A DNA stretch of 64,000 nt from Atriophallophorus winterbourni (GCA_013407085.1 JACCGJ010024175.1:1-64000); one strand, 5' to 3'; positions 34,037 through 44,330 are shown, counted from the first letter of the stretch. The notes: generated from the sequence alone by a model not told the origin. Made by a program: numbers and translations.

Positions 34037-34363
34037 TGCATATTGTCTGACTTGCCCATGACAACAAGCATCCATCGATCACACTAGATCATTTTCCATG
34101 ATTATTCTGTACCTCCACACGTTCGCTAAGTTGTTGCTATATAAATACAACCCATGTCATCGGTGAAATAACGTTGAAGCACGGACTTCTGCTCAACGTT
34201 CCATTCCGGCCTTTTCTGTTTTCCTGAATATCGGGTTATGAGCAACACATCGATTGATAGAACGCAACGAGTGTCTCCTCTACATGATCCGCATTCATCA
34301 TAACATATGGGCTAATTAAATGTACGTAATCATATAATGTATAGTCAACTCTATGACTACAAG
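34037..34363. other. Unassigned stretch with a TATA-like word
   Basis: Holds a CTATATAAATA word at about 34,137 followed by no recognised gene. It could be part of another LTR or a Pol II promoter. Nothing else is recognised. Confidence 0.4.
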
Positions 34364-34426
34364 ATTCAAGATTTATGGTTGAAAAAGCAATTAACTTTAC
34401 AATAACCATAGAGTGAAACTATAGGT

Positions 34427-34467
<41 letters not shown>

Positions 34468-34625
34468 CAAAATCAATGCGACTATTAATAGTTGGTGTCA
34501 AAATTTGGATTAGCTCTCATATAGTTGTCAAGTATCGATTTAAATATAGATAAACTGTTTGAGCTTACCAAATCGGCAAGTAGGGAATTCCAAACGAAGC
34601 ACACACGCAACAACTAAATGCGTGG
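34364..34625 (-). mobile_element. CR1-type LINE 3' end, minus strand (TCTTGAA subfamily)
   Basis: Minus strand: VCFVWNSLL.DLVSSN-type ORF2 end, stop, 3' UTR, and a tail read on the plus strand as CAAGATTCAAGATT at 34,364. It matches the LINE end at 17.77-18.02 kb. A TA microsatellite (34,431-34,464) sits in the UTR where the other copy has a short one (17,936-17,945). Confidence 0.82.
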
Positions 34626-35570
34626 CAGTTCGATTCAAACGCACTGCTATTGCTATCTCTCCTTAGATCATATAAATATCATACACGCTAGATAATTCAC
34701 ATAATGATTGAAAAGTAAATCGTGGCACGCAATCATTGCATCAAAATAATTTTGAGCAATTACTCACCTCGATCTTCCATCCTCAAGCAGATCACGTCAT
34801 AGTACTGTCGCTGAAATTTTCACGACTTCGATGTTCACATATATGATGAATGTAAACGTTCTCCTGTCTCCGATGCACAATCCATCGAATGTCTATAACA
34901 TATGAAAATGAAATAATGTGTTTCCATTGAAACCTCAAATACATATATATATATATATATATATGTCGTCGTAATAGCTTACATTGATTGATGTTTTGTG
35001 ATCCATAGTGCGATCCGCCGGAGTAAAATCTTTTTTTATATCTTACATTAGTCTGTTTAAAAATTTTGTTCACAAGCTACTGAGATTCAATTTTACGGAA
35101 AACGGAACTCACCGATATCCCAAGCATCCGTCAGCGCGAACCGTTCAATCCATCTGTGGCTGAACTCAACTGAGCAGTTGGTTTCTACTCCCCGACTCAC
35201 AAAATGAGCATGATATTGTATTAAACGGAAAATAAGTTTGCTCTGTGATGATTACTCAATACTCTCATGTCCGCTGCAAATCGATAATGTGATGGTCGAT
35301 AAACGCGTGAACGGAAATCAATCAATCGATAGCTGGGCTCGAAAGCGTTCAAATCGATTTGGATGCGCTAAACGCGTTTGATAATATTTTCAACATTGTT
35401 AACAAAATTGTCATAGAAAATATGCCAAAATGCATTTATAAAGCGATAAGTTATCGTAAATAAGAAATAGCTGAAACCCGCATTGTAGCGCGTTAATTAA
35501 ATTGCACCAATTGATGTTCCCGAGAAAGAAAGATTATCACGGTAGTTGAATATAATTGAGACCGATTAGG
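34626..35570. other. Unassigned stretch with a TA microsatellite
   Basis: Contains a TA tract at about 34,942-34,965. I see no coding or repeat signature elsewhere; the long minus-strand frame here has low-complexity composition and no family features. Confidence 0.55.
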
Positions 35571-35616
35571 AATCCTTATTCATGGAAAGAAAGTTTGCGA
35601 TGAATCCGTTAGAGCA

Positions 35617-35665
35617 GATTTTTGATAACGTTAGCCTTCTGACACAGGAGCTTCGTTAAACCAAT
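35617..35665 (-). ncRNA. Decayed PLE hammerhead, left end of element B
   Basis: On the minus strand TTGGT is followed by TTAACGA (for CTGACGA), a stem II partly kept (AGCTCCTG with CAGAAGG) and CTAA (for GAAA), then CGTTATCAA. Position and order match the PLE ribozyme, but both core boxes are mutated. Confidence 0.5.
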
Positions 35666-35782
35666 GGTATCTCATGTGTACCTCAAACCCGCATCTGTGT
35701 CGATTGACTTACGATATACCGTCGTTCTTAGCTTACCGTTGTCTTTCTGTGCGATACCTTCCGAGAATGGAAGTCTCCCTTA

Positions 35783-36636
35783 AACTATACACTTGTCAGC
35801 ACCCGCTTGAATGGAGTACATCACAAAAAATATTGGAATCTGGGTGTCTGGCACTTTGAAGAACAGCCTACAGCGCGAAGACGTCTACAAGCGTGCGTGC
35901 AGCTTGCTCGGTTTACTGAAACGCATTTTCGGACGTTTTCTACTACACTCACTCGCGAAAATACTAAACACTTACATACATCCTGACTACGCTGTACAAG
36001 TTGGACGCCATGGATGTTAAAACATCTCGCTCCTCGAACAAATTTATCACAAGGCAACCAAAATGGTTACCGGATTGAATAATTTACCCTTTGAGCAGCG
36101 ACTGACCAGACTTGGACTGTGCACCCTCGAGCGCAGACGTATCCTACACGACCTCACTCTGACATATCAAATAATCTACGCGAAATTCCACCCTCGCAAA
36201 CACCTCTCCAAGTTTGGTTCCGTTGTCCCCACACGCAGCCACCCTTTGACCCTTCAAATCCCACACTCACGATTGAATTGTCGTCGTAACTTCTTCGCTG
36301 CTCGTGTATGCTTCTTGTGGAATAGCTTGCCGACAGATATTGTTACCTTAGCGAACGAGCACATCTTTAAACAAAGGTTATAAAACCTTATGTTGAGAAC
36401 TACTGCGTTGGCTCCTACCTATTGATGTCTATATTTTTTAACGCACGGAACTACCGTCCATCCAAAGTATCTTTTTCCTCAGTCTGTGTCGCCATTGGGG
36501 ATTATTTTGCTCCACCTATGAATAACATGGATATGATCATACAAGTAATGATTTTTTTAATATTTTATACGTATATACTATGCAACTTTACAGCAATTGG
36601 CTTTTTAACGATAAACCATGAATCTTGAATCTTGAA
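35783..36636 (+). mobile_element. CR1 LINE 3' fragment nested in PLE B
   Basis: Translates to IGIWVSGTLKNSLQ, CSLLGLLKRIFGRF, QRLTRLGLCTLERRRIL and SRLNCRRNFFAARVCFLWN, then SLPTDIVTLAN, stop, 3' UTR and a GAATCTTGAATC tail. It is flanked by TCCCTTA at 35,776-35,782 and 36,637-36,643, a target-site duplication of about 7 bp. The PLE RT sequence on either side becomes contiguous when it is removed, as comparison with the PLE at 40.0 kb shows. Confidence 0.88.
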
Positions 36637-36640
36637 TCCC

Positions 36641-37037
36641 TTACATAGACTCGGTTTCTTTTGTAACCAATATTTTTGGATCCAAATTATTAAGATAACT
36701 ATGAAACGCTTCGAGTCTGTTGCGCTTTATGATGACGGATGTATCGTCGACATAGCGCCACAATATCTTTGGTTTTAAAGCTTCGTTTTCCAGAGCTATC
36801 TCTTCGAAATACTCCATGTACATATGCGCTAGCGCCGTGGAAATAGGTAACCCATCGCTGAATATTCTTTTGTTTGTATAGCTGCCCAGTAAATAACAAG
36901 TGGCTCATATGTAGACAAATTGCTACATCGTTGAATGCTCCGTATACTCAGGTTTGTACGACACTTCAAGGTCGTATCAGAATTGAGTGTCTTCCTTGGC
37001 AACGCCTAAGTGCTGGTAGTGTCGACATTGTGGAATC
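36641..37037 (-). pseudogene. PLE B reverse transcriptase fragment
   Basis: The minus strand reads MYMEYFEEIALENEAL then LWRYVDDTSVIIKRNR, the YVDD motif C of PLE RT with both Asp kept. DPKILVTKETES follows, where the LINE interrupts. The upstream part is shifted to another frame (HLLFTGQLYKQKN). It ends abruptly at an inversion join near 37,037. Confidence 0.8.
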
Positions 37038-37585
37038 CTTATAGGGAAAGACTTCACGCAAAGGCAGTTAAAATAAAGGCTGGGGCAAATGCGCTGAACA
37101 AGGTGGGTGGGGCGGATATCTCAACAATCTGGCGTTCGGTTCTGCAGCGGATAATGATTAACGTGCATAACGCCTAATGCATACGCAGTCAAAGCAAGTA
37201 GCCTTATCGGTCAGTGGACATTGTTCACACATGCACTGACAAAGCAATTAAGTGATTATACAAGATGCAGCTTGCAACGATTACCGTGGGTGCACACGGA
37301 TTACGCGAGTAATAGGGAACGCGGACGTTATTAGCACCTGCACAATAAAAATAATCAATTCGGGGTTTAACACACGTAAGGGGCGGATAAATTTACCTTG
37401 ATCTAGCCTGTCTACCTTAGGTAATGTAGGTTTGATCAGGTAATTGCAATTGAAACCTGAACCCTGTTCGTGCTGACGCCAAAGTTTTTTCGAAACTTCT
37501 GTGTCAGAAGTGAAACGCTACCAAAAATATTCTCTAATCAATTCATCGCAAACATTCTTTTCATGAAATATGGATTATGATTTGC
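37038..37585 (+). mobile_element. Inverted 3' part of a PLE, with decayed ribozyme
   Basis: Matches the reverse complement of 38,930-39,320 (the GIY-YIG downstream region and terminal repeat of PLE C), so it points opposite to the RT fragment beside it. The ribozyme at about 37,467-37,527 keeps stem II (ACTTCTG with CAGAAGT) and GAAA, but its CTGACGA-stem I part is scrambled. The end near 37,545-37,585 mirrors the left end of element B. Confidence 0.7.
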
Positions 37586-37724
37586 CTGAAAGTGCTGTCA
37601 GGCTCGTGCAAGAAATATTATTGTGTCGTCGCGGGGTATTCAAAAGCCGTAATCCTGCTGGGTTGCAAAATGTTCGATTTTCTGACCATAAATAATTAAT
37701 GATCAGAATATTAACTAATAGTGA

Positions 37725-37760
37725 ATACTGAATCTTGAATCTTGAATCTTGAATCTTGAA
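37725..37760 (+). repeat. TTGAATC short tandem repeat (LINE tail)
   Basis: About five units of TTGAATC, the tail type of one CR1 subfamily, on an otherwise unrecognised 3' UTR. Probably the end of a very short LINE insertion. Confidence 0.6.
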
Positions 37761-37914
37761 AACCTTTGGGTGACCGTGACAGACCACAAATGGGACCAGC
37801 ATGGTGATCATTTTTGTAGCGTTCAATGTATGTTAGCGAGGTTACCAAAATGCTGCTAAATATGTTAAGTAGAATTTTGAAGCCTATTTTCGAATGACAA
37901 TCTAGGTTAAAGAT

Positions 37915-38850
37915 TGGTCGAATTAACGTAAGACATAAAGATATGGCGTTGCATCCGTAGCCCGGAAGACTGGCTGCTATTACAAAAGGATCTTGATACG
38001 CTTTACAGCCGGTCGTTGAAGAACAAACTGCCGTTTAATTTCAACAAATGCAGGATCATGAATGTGGGGAATCGAGTAGAGTTCACATATCATATAGGTT
38101 CGCATGTCCTTGAAAATTGCAGTGCCGAAAAAAGATTTTAATGTATGGATTTGCTCCAGTTTTAAAACCTCGCTTCAAACCAACAATTCCTTTACAAAGG
38201 CAACACGTGTCCTTAATCTACTCAAACGGGTATTTTGGAAATTTTCGTCCAAGATATTCCCAAGGATCATGAATACATACTTGAAACCAGTCATGGAATA
38301 CGGTGTGCAGTCATGGTCTCCGTCGCTCAAGAAGGATGTGGAACTGATGCAACTAATCTATAACCGCTCAAAAAACTAGTTCTCAGCAACCGAAACAAGC
38401 CTTATAAAGAAAGGATAGCTCAACTGAATCTGTTCGACTTTCCCTATCGACGAGGAGAGGAGACCTTATCTTACATTACAAAACATTCCATACTACAAAC
38501 CATTCCTTACAGGATATATTCACGCGAAGGGATACGAGAAATTATCGGACCCATGAATATGGGCTGGTGGTACCCCATTCCCACCTAAACTGTAGAAGGT
38601 ATTTATACTCTGTCCGTTTTTTTACTTGGAACAGTTTACCTTCAACCGTTGCTCACTCCACCAGCTTGCAGGAATTTAAAACGAAAATATACGATATTTT
38701 ATTGAATTATTCGTTTCCCAAACACTTATATACCGCTTAATTTTATTTCTAATCTTGATGATACACTTACCTTTCAATTTTTACCATCCTATGGTTGTTG
38801 TTAAGCGCGTTGCTTTTTAGACCATTAAAAACTTTTAATCTAATTTTTTA
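37915..38850 (+). pseudogene. CR1 LINE ORF2 3' part and UTR
   Basis: Starts within the region after RT motif C (DWLLLQKDLDTLYSRSLKN, LPFNFNKCRIMNVGN). It continues with ARVLNLLKRVFWKF-like sequence (38,200) and IMNTYLKPVMEYGVQSW, a shifted C-terminal end (38,540-38,740), 3' UTR and GACCATTAAAAAC at about 38,820. Several frameshifts. The tail is worn. Confidence 0.8.
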
Positions 38851-38925
38851 TATCATGAAGCACTATTTCAACCAGGTATTTGAAAATTTGGCCGATCGGG
38901 AGTCCATAATCATGAAAAAAAGTTT

Positions 38926-39065
38926 GCAATGAATCGGTTATAGCTAGATTTTGGTAACGTTTCGCTTCTGAGCACAGAAGCTTCGTCAGACCAAGGATGT
39001 CGGTACGAAAAGTAGTCAGGTTTAAATGGCATTTTCTTGACCAATCCTGAGTTCTCTGAGCTAGA
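38926..39065 (-). repeat. PLE C terminal repeat, left
   Basis: Inverted match to 41,311-41,438. Shared landmarks, read on the minus strand, are CTCAGGATTGGTCAAGAAAA, CCATTTAAACCTGA and the ribozyme, ending in GCTATAACCGATTC. Confidence 0.85.
38951..38994 (-). ncRNA. PLE C hammerhead ribozyme, left end
   Basis: Minus strand: TTGGT (38,994-38,990), CTGACGA (38,989-38,983), one unpaired A, a 7-bp stem II (GCTTCTG with CAGAAGC, loop TGCT), GAAA (38,963-38,960), CGTT, ACCAA (38,955-38,951). Stem I TTGGT/ACCAA is 5 bp. Stem III is minimal. Every core base is as expected. Such short-stem III forms are known in PLEs. Confidence 0.75.
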
Positions 39066-39289
39066 CAATGGAGATCAAGACAATTGATCACACCCTCCAA
39101 ATGTTGTGTTAATACCTAAATTGTTTATTCAGTGGGCAGGTACGATCAGCGTCCGCTTACACACTGCGTACGTAATCCATGTGCACATTAGTTATTATGC
39201 ACGTTAATCCTTATCCGCTGCAGAATCGAACGCCAGATTCTTGAGATATCCGCCCCATTCACCTTGATCACCGCATTCGCCACAGCCTT

Positions 39290-39620
39290 TGTTATTTAAA
39301 CAGCCTCGGCGTGAAGTCTTTCCCTATAAGTTATTACACCCAGTCTTATCACTTCCACGTTATCAAGATCTACGCTGTATCCAGTGTCTATCACGTGTTC
39401 AGCTAGGGCTGAATCCCGAATCCGTGATTGATATTCACTGGGATTGCGGGGTTGCTTTCCTACACGTTTCCTGTGTTCGTTTACTTATGTGCAAAGTTCT
39501 CTTGACGTTTGACCAATGAAAAACACCCGCGCAACCCTTACATTTGATTTTGTATATGCAGTTTGTCACACAACCTAAAGGATTCTTATCTTTGAGATGC
39601 ATTAACACGAAGCGCAGAGT
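39290..39620 (-). pseudogene. PLE C GIY-YIG endonuclease domain, mutated
   Basis: The minus strand gives TNCIYKIKCKGCAGVFHWSN, where the family has a Cys-x2-Cys linker and then GVYIGQTS. The Cys pair and IYKI are kept, but the GIY-YIG core is changed at the second half (FHWSN). Compare the better kept copy at 48.3 kb. Likely non-functional. Confidence 0.7.
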
Positions 39621-39798
39621 TCTACCTCCCTTATATGTTACTCTGATACCTGCGTTCCTCCCTCTTCTTCTTCTACGTTTTTCAAGATTCGACTTATTCG
39701 TTCGCAGCCGCTTTTAACACAGGGTAGATATACCGTAGCCCGCCAAACATTTTCCGATTCCAGTTGCGGACGTTTAACTCGGTTCAATTGGCACTTAA

Positions 39799-41275
39799 TT
39801 AAGCATTTGGGGTAACAATGATTTGCAAGTCGGCGACTGACTTCTTCATGAGCTCGTCTCTTATCGCATCATCGCTGGAGAGGCGGTCAATCTTGTAGAA
39901 TAGCGATTTTGCTACGGACTGAAATGCCCTTTTATGGTGCGTAGATGTGAAAGTCAAAATGGCATCCGTGTCGATTAACTTACGAAATACCGTTGTTCTT
40001 ATCTTGCCGTTGTCTTTTTGCACGAGACAGTCCAAGAACGGAAATGTTCCTCCCGTAGACTCGGTTTCTTTTGTGACCTGGATTTTCGGATTCAAATCAT
40101 TGAGTTAACTATGAAATGCTTCTAGTCTGTTTCGCTTTATGATGACGAATGAATTGTCGACATAGCGTCACCATATTTTTGTTTTAACGCTTCGTTACTC
40201 AAAGCTATCTCTTCGAAGTGCTTCATGTACATATTCGCCAGCAATGGGGAAATAGGTGAGCCCATCAATAAAACATCGTTTTGCTTGTCCATATAATAAG
40301 AAGTGATTCATATTTAGGCAAATTTCTACACCGTTGATGATTTGTTATACACTCTAGTTGGTACGATCCCTCAAGGTCATAAGGGAGTTGAGTGACTTCC
40401 TCGATAATTCGAAAGCGCTTGTAGTGTCAACATTCGTGAACAAGGAGCTTACGTCAAAACTAACCATCAGCTCATCCTCCCCAACTGTTACGGTACTTAA
40501 GCGACGAACAAAATCAAACGAGTTCTTAATAAAAGAATTCTTGTTCCAATCAGTGGTTTCAAAAGCTGAGCAAGATGCTTAGCCAATTCGTGTGTTGGGG
40601 ATCAACTGTCGTCACAATGGGCCTCAAAGGAACGCCTATCTCATGTATCTTCGGATGTCCATAGAACCTGGATGTCTGAACAGATTTTGGGTTGAGCATG
40701 AACCATAATCCTTAATTCCTCGCCGGTATCTTGAAAGAACCCTCTTACGATTGTTCCTAATGGTCCTAGCTCTACGGTTGTCAATAACTTCATACAGACC
40801 TTTAGCAAGGTCACTCTGCCTTATCTCTATAATCACTGTTAGGAAGAATCACGGTTGCCTTGCCTTTATCTGCCTTAGTGATTAGTATGTCCTCTTCTTT
40901 CCGGAATTTAAGGAGTGCTTGTTGTTCATCTCGCGTAAGGTTCATTCTTCATGGTTGTTGTTTTTCGATAATACTAGATATACCGTTTCGCAGTGCATCT
41001 GCCTGATTTTCAGGTAGCTGGTTGAGGGCGGATTCTACGTATGGAATAACATCCTCAGCTTTTAAGATTTTTGTAATTATCAAGAAGTTTAATCCCGTCT
41101 CCAACAATCTTTGTTCGGTTTGCGATAGCGGCCTATCTGATAAATTAATTGCCTTAGAATATTGTCAACTACTGTCATCAAAAGAACTAGCAGAGGTACA
41201 TTTATCTTTTTAGATTAATGAAGTGCTGAAATTACGTACTTGTCTTTCTTTAAGTGTTCGGTCTTAGTAGCCATG
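39799..41275 (-). pseudogene. PLE C N-terminal region and reverse transcriptase
   Basis: The start MATKTEHLKKDKY lies at about 41,275, with many stops after it. A middle piece (40,636-40,836) reads IIEIRQSDLAKGLYEVIDN. The RT part around 40,070-40,330 is frameshifted, but at DNA level it matches 36,641-36,900 and 48,870-49,080. The end (39,799-40,095) reads DPKIQVTKETES.. TFPFLDCLVQ, then TTVFRKLIDTDAILTFTS and a long helical tail. Inactive. Confidence 0.78.
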
Positions 41276-41310
41276 ACCTTTGCGTGTCTTGTTCTTGCCT
41301 GTCTATCTTA

Positions 41311-41438
41311 TAGAACTCAGGATTGGTCAAGAAAATGCCATTTAAACCTGATTACTGTTCGTTCCGACACCCTTGGTCTGACGAAGCTTCTGTGCTCAGA
41401 AGCGAAACGCTACCAAAATCTTGCTATAACCGATTCTT
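41311..41438 (+). repeat. PLE C terminal repeat, right (inverted)
   Basis: Reverse-oriented counterpart of 38,926-39,065. It ends at GATTCTTTGCA, where CR1 LINE sequence takes over. Confidence 0.85.
41373..41416 (+). ncRNA. PLE C hammerhead ribozyme, right end
   Basis: TTGGT (41,373-41,377), CTGACGA (41,378-41,384), unpaired A, stem II GCTTCTG (41,386-41,392) with CAGAAGC (41,397-41,403), GAAA (41,404-41,407), CGCT, ACCAA (41,412-41,416). It is the same fold as the left copy, but CGCT replaces CGTT, which weakens the minimal stem III. Confidence 0.7.
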
Positions 41439-42326
41439 TGCACCCTTGGTTCCATATTCTTGAAAGCACTGACAAGGAGAAGGACTTGGGTGTGTGGGTG
41501 AGCAGCAGGTTGAAACCGTCGCATAACGCCACAGCTGTCTATGAAAAGACGTCGCGAGTACTGCTTCTTCTTAAACGCGTGTTCGGGAGTTTCACGAAGC
41601 AAACTGTTCATCGAATAATTAGTACGTTCTTGAGGCCAACCATGGTGTATGCGGTTCAGGCTTGGTCACCCTGGCTACAGAAGGACATCAGCCTCTTGCA
41701 GAGAATATATCATCGGACCACCAAGCTCGTACGTGGTTTAAAACATAAACAATACGAAGATTGGATTACAAGCCTCAATCTCTTCGACTATCGCTACCGC
41801 CGTCTTAGAGGCGACTTGATTCTTATGTTCAATATACTGCATACCCACAACCATCCCCTGAATCAACTATTCACACGACTACCACCACGAACAAGCCGGA
41901 GTCATAACTATAAAGTACTTATTCCCGACTCGAGGCTGATCGGTCTAAGGTATTTTTATTCTGTACGTGTATGTTTTACTTGGAACTCCCTACCCCATAA
42001 CGTTGCACATTCACCCAACTTGGATATATTTAAATCGAACTTGGACAACTTCAAGTCGACCAATCCAAACATTGAAACAATATATTCTGCATCATAAAGC
42101 TCTGAACCAATGCATCCAAGTAAACTATACATATTTACCCTATCAAACCGGTTTTTAAACAATTTCTGCTCTATGTATTTTTACGTGATTCCTGAACTAA
42201 TCAGTAGGCAAACAAATCCCGTTTTACTACCTATGTTATTTGTAATTCGCATATTATTCTGTTGTTTTTGTAAAGCTATGTGATTTTTAGACCATTAAAT
42301 TGAATTGAATTGAATTGAATTGAAAC
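41439..42326 (+). mobile_element. CR1 LINE 3' fragment (ORF2 end, UTR, TTGAA tail)
   Basis: A clean frame to 42,097: ESTDKEKDLGVWVSSRL, LLLLKRVFGSFTKQ, AVQAWSPWLQKDISLLQRIY, HRTTKLVRGLKHKQYEDW and YFYSVRVCFTWNSLPHNVA. It ends ETIYSAS, followed by the 3' UTR and a tail of TTGAA units (42,296-42,326). No frameshift is seen in the 220 LINE residues, so this is a fairly young, 5'-truncated insertion. The open frame runs back through the PLE ribozyme to 41,240. Confidence 0.88.
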
Positions 42327-43230
42327 TCTTATTTCATGATCATTTCAACCACTTCTGAGACAGGTTTTAGGGCAGATTGATTGACCGCATGCTGTTAGCG
42401 CCATAGGTGACTGAACTCGTCCTGTCCCGCCATCAGAGGCACCACATATGTCACGATAATATCAGTTTGGCCATATCTAGTAACTAGCAGAGTAAAAGCT
42501 GATACAGTCCAGCTGTGATTCCTTCGATTGCATGCAATAATTCTGATGTTATGGTATGATATGTTAGACGACTGCTCTTTCTGAGGAACGCGTTTAAGTA
42601 ATTCGAGCGACAGTTTCGTGTACCGGATCGACAAAAGCACGTCGCGGAAAGAATTGCTTTGAAACACCAACACATTTATAACTGGAACCTAATTGAAAAC
42701 AAAAAACATTCTCAAATAGCGCGCTGACTCAAAAGCTAGTAGCATGTGAGAGATTTGACACGTTTACCAATTAACAATGTAAGAGGAACATGAAATCAAA
42801 TGTAGTTGCTTTCTATATTTAAGAGAGCGCGTTGAGGCTCAATTTCTTGTCTTTATTAATTTAAGGCATCCCAAGCTCTTCAGCTCGAAAATGTGCTATT
42901 CAGCAATGAAAAGCGCAACGGAGCTGTCAAATAAACATGCGATCAAGCTACCCGAAGATTCCTCACGTAATCCATGTGGCAGGTCATCCAGAACAGTTTC
43001 CTTTATCACATCGCTACGACCAATGATCGTATGCGGCTTTTATGGCGCCAAGCTCCGGAGATGTGTTCGGTTCATACGTTGGGCAGGATCGTGTGTATTC
43101 GTTGTTCACTTCCCCATTACTGCTGTCAGTACCCGTTTGCGGCTTGTATGGTACAACAAACCTTCCAACATAGCATCGATAAGATACATGTTTGTGAACG
43201 GGAATGGAAAAAATAATTAAACGCTAGGCC
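42327..43230. other. Unassigned stretch with modest open frames
   Basis: Frames of 80-109 residues exist on both strands (minus 42,395-42,673; plus 42,891-43,220), but none resembles a family I know. The plus-strand frame from 42,974 is Cys- and Trp-rich (CIRCSLPHYCCQYPFAAC) and could be an exon or chance. Confidence 0.4.
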
Positions 43231-43740
43231 TGCAAGAAATCATGACCACTCAAACCCGCTAGAACGGTAAAACGACTTTCCGAAAACTGATATTTTAATC
43301 TCATTTTAGCAAAAAAGAAATTAAATACACACAAGGAATGACTTTGAAAATCACTAAAACAATGAAACGTTAACAGTGTGAGAGAGATCAACCAACGTTT
43401 AACGCTGTGGAATCAACATTATTTTAGTATTTACAAGAAAACGAGTAAAAAAATCGGGCCAGGTTAGTAAGGCATTTTAGTCACGTGTGTGTGTGTAAAA
43501 GGGTGAAAAACTTTGTTGGTTCATTAATATTGCGTGGAGGGTTTAGAAAAGGCGCAATTGAACTGGTGCGGCAAGCAACTGGATGTTGATGAGCTTCGAG
43601 TATGAACGAGGAATATTCGAAAAGAAGTCAAGTTGGACGTGGTCAAGGTCGATTATACCTGAGAAGGTAAATCAAAAAGGTTAATGGCCAACATGTGAAG
43701 GCTCAATAATATATGGAAACGAGAAAGCAGCATAAACCAC
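43231..43740. other. Unassigned stretch
   Basis: A short GTGTGTGTG tract near 43,485. Nothing else is recognised. Confidence 0.55.
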
Positions 43741-43862
43741 TCGATCACCATCATCATGAAGCACAAGTCTGGAGCCAGACAAAGTGCCAAGCAATATGAG
43801 GCAGGAAAAGCAGATAAGAAGCGCGTGAAAAAGGGAAAGCAGGCAAGCGGAATATAGAGTGC
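43741..43862 (+). repeat. Left half of an interspersed repeat with a short basic reading frame
   Basis: Reverse-complement match to 22,080-22,200. From 43,753 it can encode a 33-residue Lys-rich peptide (MKHKSGARQSAKQYEAGKA...) ending at TAG. The KSGA start recalls the N-terminal end of some hAT/ZMYM-type transposases, but that is weak. Confidence 0.5.
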
Positions 43863-44194
43863 TTGGAGAGTTGGTTCATTATGTTTTAGCGACTACTCAC
43901 CAGTACCAAGTCCTTCGAAATATTCACAAATTTTATCACGACGGTCCACATTAGAATCACTGGACTCGAGTTTCGCTCTTATTTGAGCTCATCAGCAGTG
44001 CATATCCTGCCTTCACCATTGTAGTCTCATGACTTACGGACTGAGCTACCGTCCACCGTTTGACCGATCGCGATTAAGCCTTCATGAACGTTTCTCCAGA
44101 CTGGCACATTTGAGTAGCGTCATATGCCCAAAGAGTCGAGAAGGAGCCAGTAACATCTGTTGTGGTCGTCCAACCGATCTGATCTCCTTGTCAG
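43863..44194 (-). mobile_element. tRNA-derived SINE with hammerhead ribozyme (Sm-alpha type)
   Basis: About 332 bp that interrupt a repeat which is continuous at 22.09 kb, so the insertion limits come from an empty-site comparison. On the minus strand it has a Pol III box A (CGGTAGCTCAGTCCG, 44,052-44,038). Some 40 bases on there is a complete hammerhead (43,958-44,000). The combination of a Pol III promoter, a ribozyme and a length near 330 bp is that of the schistosome Sm-alpha SINE-like family. I could not settle a target-site duplication. Confidence 0.75.
43958..44000 (-). ncRNA. Type I hammerhead ribozyme of the SINE
   Basis: Minus strand: CACTG (44,000-43,996), CTGATGA (43,995-43,989), stem II GCTC/GAGC with loop AAATAA, GAAA (43,974-43,971), a 4-bp self-complementary stem III (ACTC with GAGT), then C at 43,963 completing the GTC triplet, and CAGTG (43,962-43,958) pairing perfectly with CACTG. 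All conserved core bases are present, so it could well cleave. Confidence 0.85.
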
Positions 44195-44330
44195 GTATGT
44201 AAAAGCAAATGCGCAAAAAGCAGCTTGTTTTTTGTAGTTTCCCTCTATGCGATTTTGTGTTTTTGTTTTTTATATATAAAATAATACCGGATAAAAATTA
44301 TGACACATAATAAAAACACTGGCGCCACTG
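44195..44330 (+). repeat. Right half of the interspersed repeat interrupted by the SINE
   Basis: Reverse-complement match to 21,945-22,090, sharing the words AAAAGCAAATGC and ATTATGACACATAATA. Confidence 0.65.

Larger units (their letters stand above)
35575..37585 (-). mobile_element. Penelope-like element B, rearranged, with inverted ends and a nested LINE
   Basis: A PLE remnant in pieces. The left end has a decayed ribozyme (35,617-35,665, minus), followed at once by an RT fragment (35,690-35,775, minus). A CR1 LINE is inserted there (35,783-36,636, plus), and more RT follows (36,641-37,037, minus). Then comes a piece of the element's 3' region in the opposite direction (37,038-37,585, plus), which carries another decayed ribozyme. 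The outer ends are inverted copies: CATGGAAAGAAAGTTTGCGATG on the left is mirrored near 37,545. The GIY-YIG domain between the left end and the RT is deleted. Confidence 0.75.
38926..41441 (-). mobile_element. Penelope-like element C with inverted, ribozyme-bearing ends
   Basis: The coding body on the minus strand runs from about 41,275 (N-terminus) to 39,290 (GIY-YIG). It is bounded by a terminal repeat present on the left (38,926-39,065) and, in inverted orientation, on the right (41,311-41,438). Each carries a hammerhead with intact core boxes. PLEs are known to have such pseudo-LTRs in direct or inverted arrangement. A CR1 LINE begins right at the outer edge of the right-hand repeat. Confidence 0.85.

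Noticed and set aside
42891..43220. Plus-strand frame as a host gene exon
   Set aside because: No splice context, family match or paralogue that I can point to; kept only as an unassigned stretch.
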